This document shows, one piece after another, positions 62,955-64,000 of a stretch of DNA of 64,000 nucleotides (position 1 is its first letter; each line of letters begins with the position of its first letter). The notes beneath the pieces were generated by a model, which had not been told where the DNA came from, made no database searches, and saw only the letters and a program-made list of their open reading frames with translations. Source of the DNA: Candidatus Saccharimonadota bacterium (GTDB lineage: Bacteria > Patescibacteriota > Saccharimonadia > Saccharimonadales > Saccharimonadaceae); contig JAFYXW010000001.1 in the NCBI GenBank assembly GCA_017557865.1, positions 124,001 to 188,000 on the forward strand. The letters run 5' to 3'. The translations under genes were made by a program, and so were the position numbers.

Positions 62955-64000
62955 CTACGCTTTAAACAAAAATGCAAGATAATCTTTTAGCATTCTTGGC
63001 CCAGAAATAACCGGAAGATATGCGGCAAGTTGTTTTCGGACCACGTATTCTAGGTCAAAATCATTATCATAAATATCTAATGCCTCTTCCATACGATCAT
63101 ACAAAGCTTCGATTTCCTCAGATTCATCGGTGCCATTTACATTTAGATAACTGTCGGCGCTAGCGTCTGCTACGCCGCCGTCGTGGGTAGAAATCAAAAG
63201 ATTAAGGTTTGCAATATCTTTCATCCAAGACGTACCGCAAGCTTCCAACCCCACGATTGGCACGTTTACTGCCACGTTTGCACCCGCAGATAGTCCAAAA
63301 GCGAGTTTTTCATCATAGTCAGCAATATAATGTACGTGAGTTCGTAGATAATCGTCATTTCCTACAGCTTCCAAAAGCTTTTTTAACTTGCCTGCCATAT
63401 TGTGGTCTCCGGTATGTACCCGGCCGGCCAAAATATAGTGCGCACCGCGTTTTTCTAGGATGCTCTTTAATCTCTTCGGGTCCGAAAACGGTAACTCTGG
63501 CCGCTTATAATCCACAAATCTACGCTTAAAGTCAAAGATAAAATCGTCGTCAGAAAAATGTAATATTTGTCCATTTTGGTCTGGGCGGGTAGAGAGAACC
63601 TGGTTTAATATCTCGCGCCCGAGTTTTTTGAATTCTTTGATTTTAAGAGCGTTCAAAATCTCGAGTTTTTCGATATAATCATCTGTTGGCAAGCCAAACT
63701 TGTCTAAAATTTCAGAGCGTTTATAAAACTCCAAAATTTCTGGCACAACCCACTTTTCTAAGTCAATACCGTTAGTTACGGCCTTAAATTTAACCTTGTT
63801 TCCGGCAATATCGCGGTAATTTGCCACCCTGGCGTGAAGCTTAGACACGCCGCTTCGAAGTTCGGCGATCTCAATCGTAACCGAAGATAGTTTAATATGG
63901 TGGTTTACGAACTTGTCAGCAAGCCACTTACGCACGGCTGGGGATTTTAGGTTTGGGAAAACAAAGCGTTCAAACTGATCATAACTAAATTCTGCCTCAG
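62955..64000 (-). CDS. Alpha-glucan phosphorylase, N-terminal part outside window
   Basis: GT35 phosphorylase releasing glucose-1-phosphate from glycogen or maltodextrin. The frame is open to the right edge; residues upstream of a GTG at 63935 (FSYDQFERFVFPNLKSPAVRKW) continue the protein, so that GTG is not the start. Motifs: TNGIDLEKWV, RRFVDYKRPEL, AGRVHTGDHNMAGKL, IADYDEKLA, and the PLP-Lys region EACGTSWMKDIANLN. Ends at a terminator. Implies stored or host-derived glucan use. Confidence 0.85.
   Translation of the reverse strand, partial: EAEFSYDQFERFVFPNLKSPAVRKWLADKFVNHHIKLSSVTIEIAELRSGVSKLHARVANYRDIAGNKVKFKAVTNGIDLEKWVVPEILEFYKRSEILDKFGLPTDDYIEKLEILNALKIKEFKKLGREILNQVLSTRPDQNGQILHFSDDDFIFDFKRRFVDYKRPELPFSDPKRLKSILEKRGAHYILAGRVHTGDHNMAGKLKKLLEAVGNDDYLRTHVHYIADYDEKLAFGLSAGANVAVNVPIVGLEACGTSWMKDIANLNLLISTHDGGVADASADSYLNVNGTDESEEIEALYDRMEEALDIYDNDFDLEYVVRKQLAAYLPVISGPRMLKDYLAFLFKA

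Overview
The window reads as part of a small, streamlined bacterial genome of roughly 43% GC, most likely a Patescibacteria/CPR member and probably Candidatus Saccharibacteria (TM7). This is inferred from the gene set: densely overlapping genes, UGA kept as a stop (for example at 4298-4300 and at the end of the cutinase-like gene), reduced forms of universal proteins, queuosine and nucleotide salvage genes, no sign of fatty-acid synthesis, and many small lineage-specific membrane proteins. No search could be run, so the phylum is an inference. No tRNA, rRNA, CRISPR array, transposase or integrase was seen.

Layout. 1-5 kb: a truncated MFS transporter, two promoter-plus-small-membrane-protein units with near-identical promoters, and a DUF1846 protein. 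5-8 kb: typA, tatD and two small genes. 8-10.5 kb: an unknown protein and a secreted cutinase/vWA fusion. 10.5-13 kb: dCMP deaminase, ung, tmk, tdk. 13-19 kb: a heterodimeric ABC exporter, a flippase-like protein and an AI-2E-family protein. 19-21.5 kb: queH-queA-tgt. 21.5-29 kb: rpoBC. 29-33 kb: rpsP-khpA, two unknowns, rnc, NUDIX, nusB and an unlisted rpmF. 33-38 kb: glutaredoxin, SpoU methylase, leuS, cysS. 38-43 kb: a DHH phosphoesterase and the phosphatidylglycerol genes (YqeG-like phosphatase, pgsA, cdsA) with an acyl-CoA synthetase. 43-49 kb: recR, ybaB, a GT39-like protein, dnaB, dnaX, a DsbA-like protein. 50-51 kb: a HAD protein and a structured non-coding RNA candidate. 51-60 kb: a SufS-like aminotransferase, three alpha-solenoid proteins sharing a C-terminal domain, and rplJL with an L10 leader. 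60-64 kb: rplA, rplK, nusG, secE and a partial glucan phosphorylase.

Four observations stand out. (1) tatD and dnaX each carry a GC-rich palindromic element in the same reading frame. The two copies align without gaps and show a compensatory change in the central hairpin; they look like the in-frame palindromic elements of Rickettsia. (2) Structural zinc sites are missing from RpoC (both), DnaX, RecR and L32, while catalytic zinc residues are kept elsewhere. (3) Positions about 50815-51114 hold a roughly 300-nt RNA with its own promoter, a closing stem joining its ends, several hairpins and an intrinsic terminator, and it matches no family I recognise. (4) Two promoter styles coexist. Housekeeping genes mostly use an extended -10 (TGnTATAAT) placed 6-9 nt before the start codon, implying leaderless mRNAs. 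Lineage-specific genes use TTGAC(A/T)-17-TATAAT promoters with a leader, a Shine-Dalgarno site and often a shared TTAACAATT-like leader motif.

Working picture: a host-dependent cell that imports nucleosides and queuosine precursor, builds phosphatidylglycerol from acquired fatty acids, and deploys secreted or membrane proteins that may act on its host. The host link is inference.
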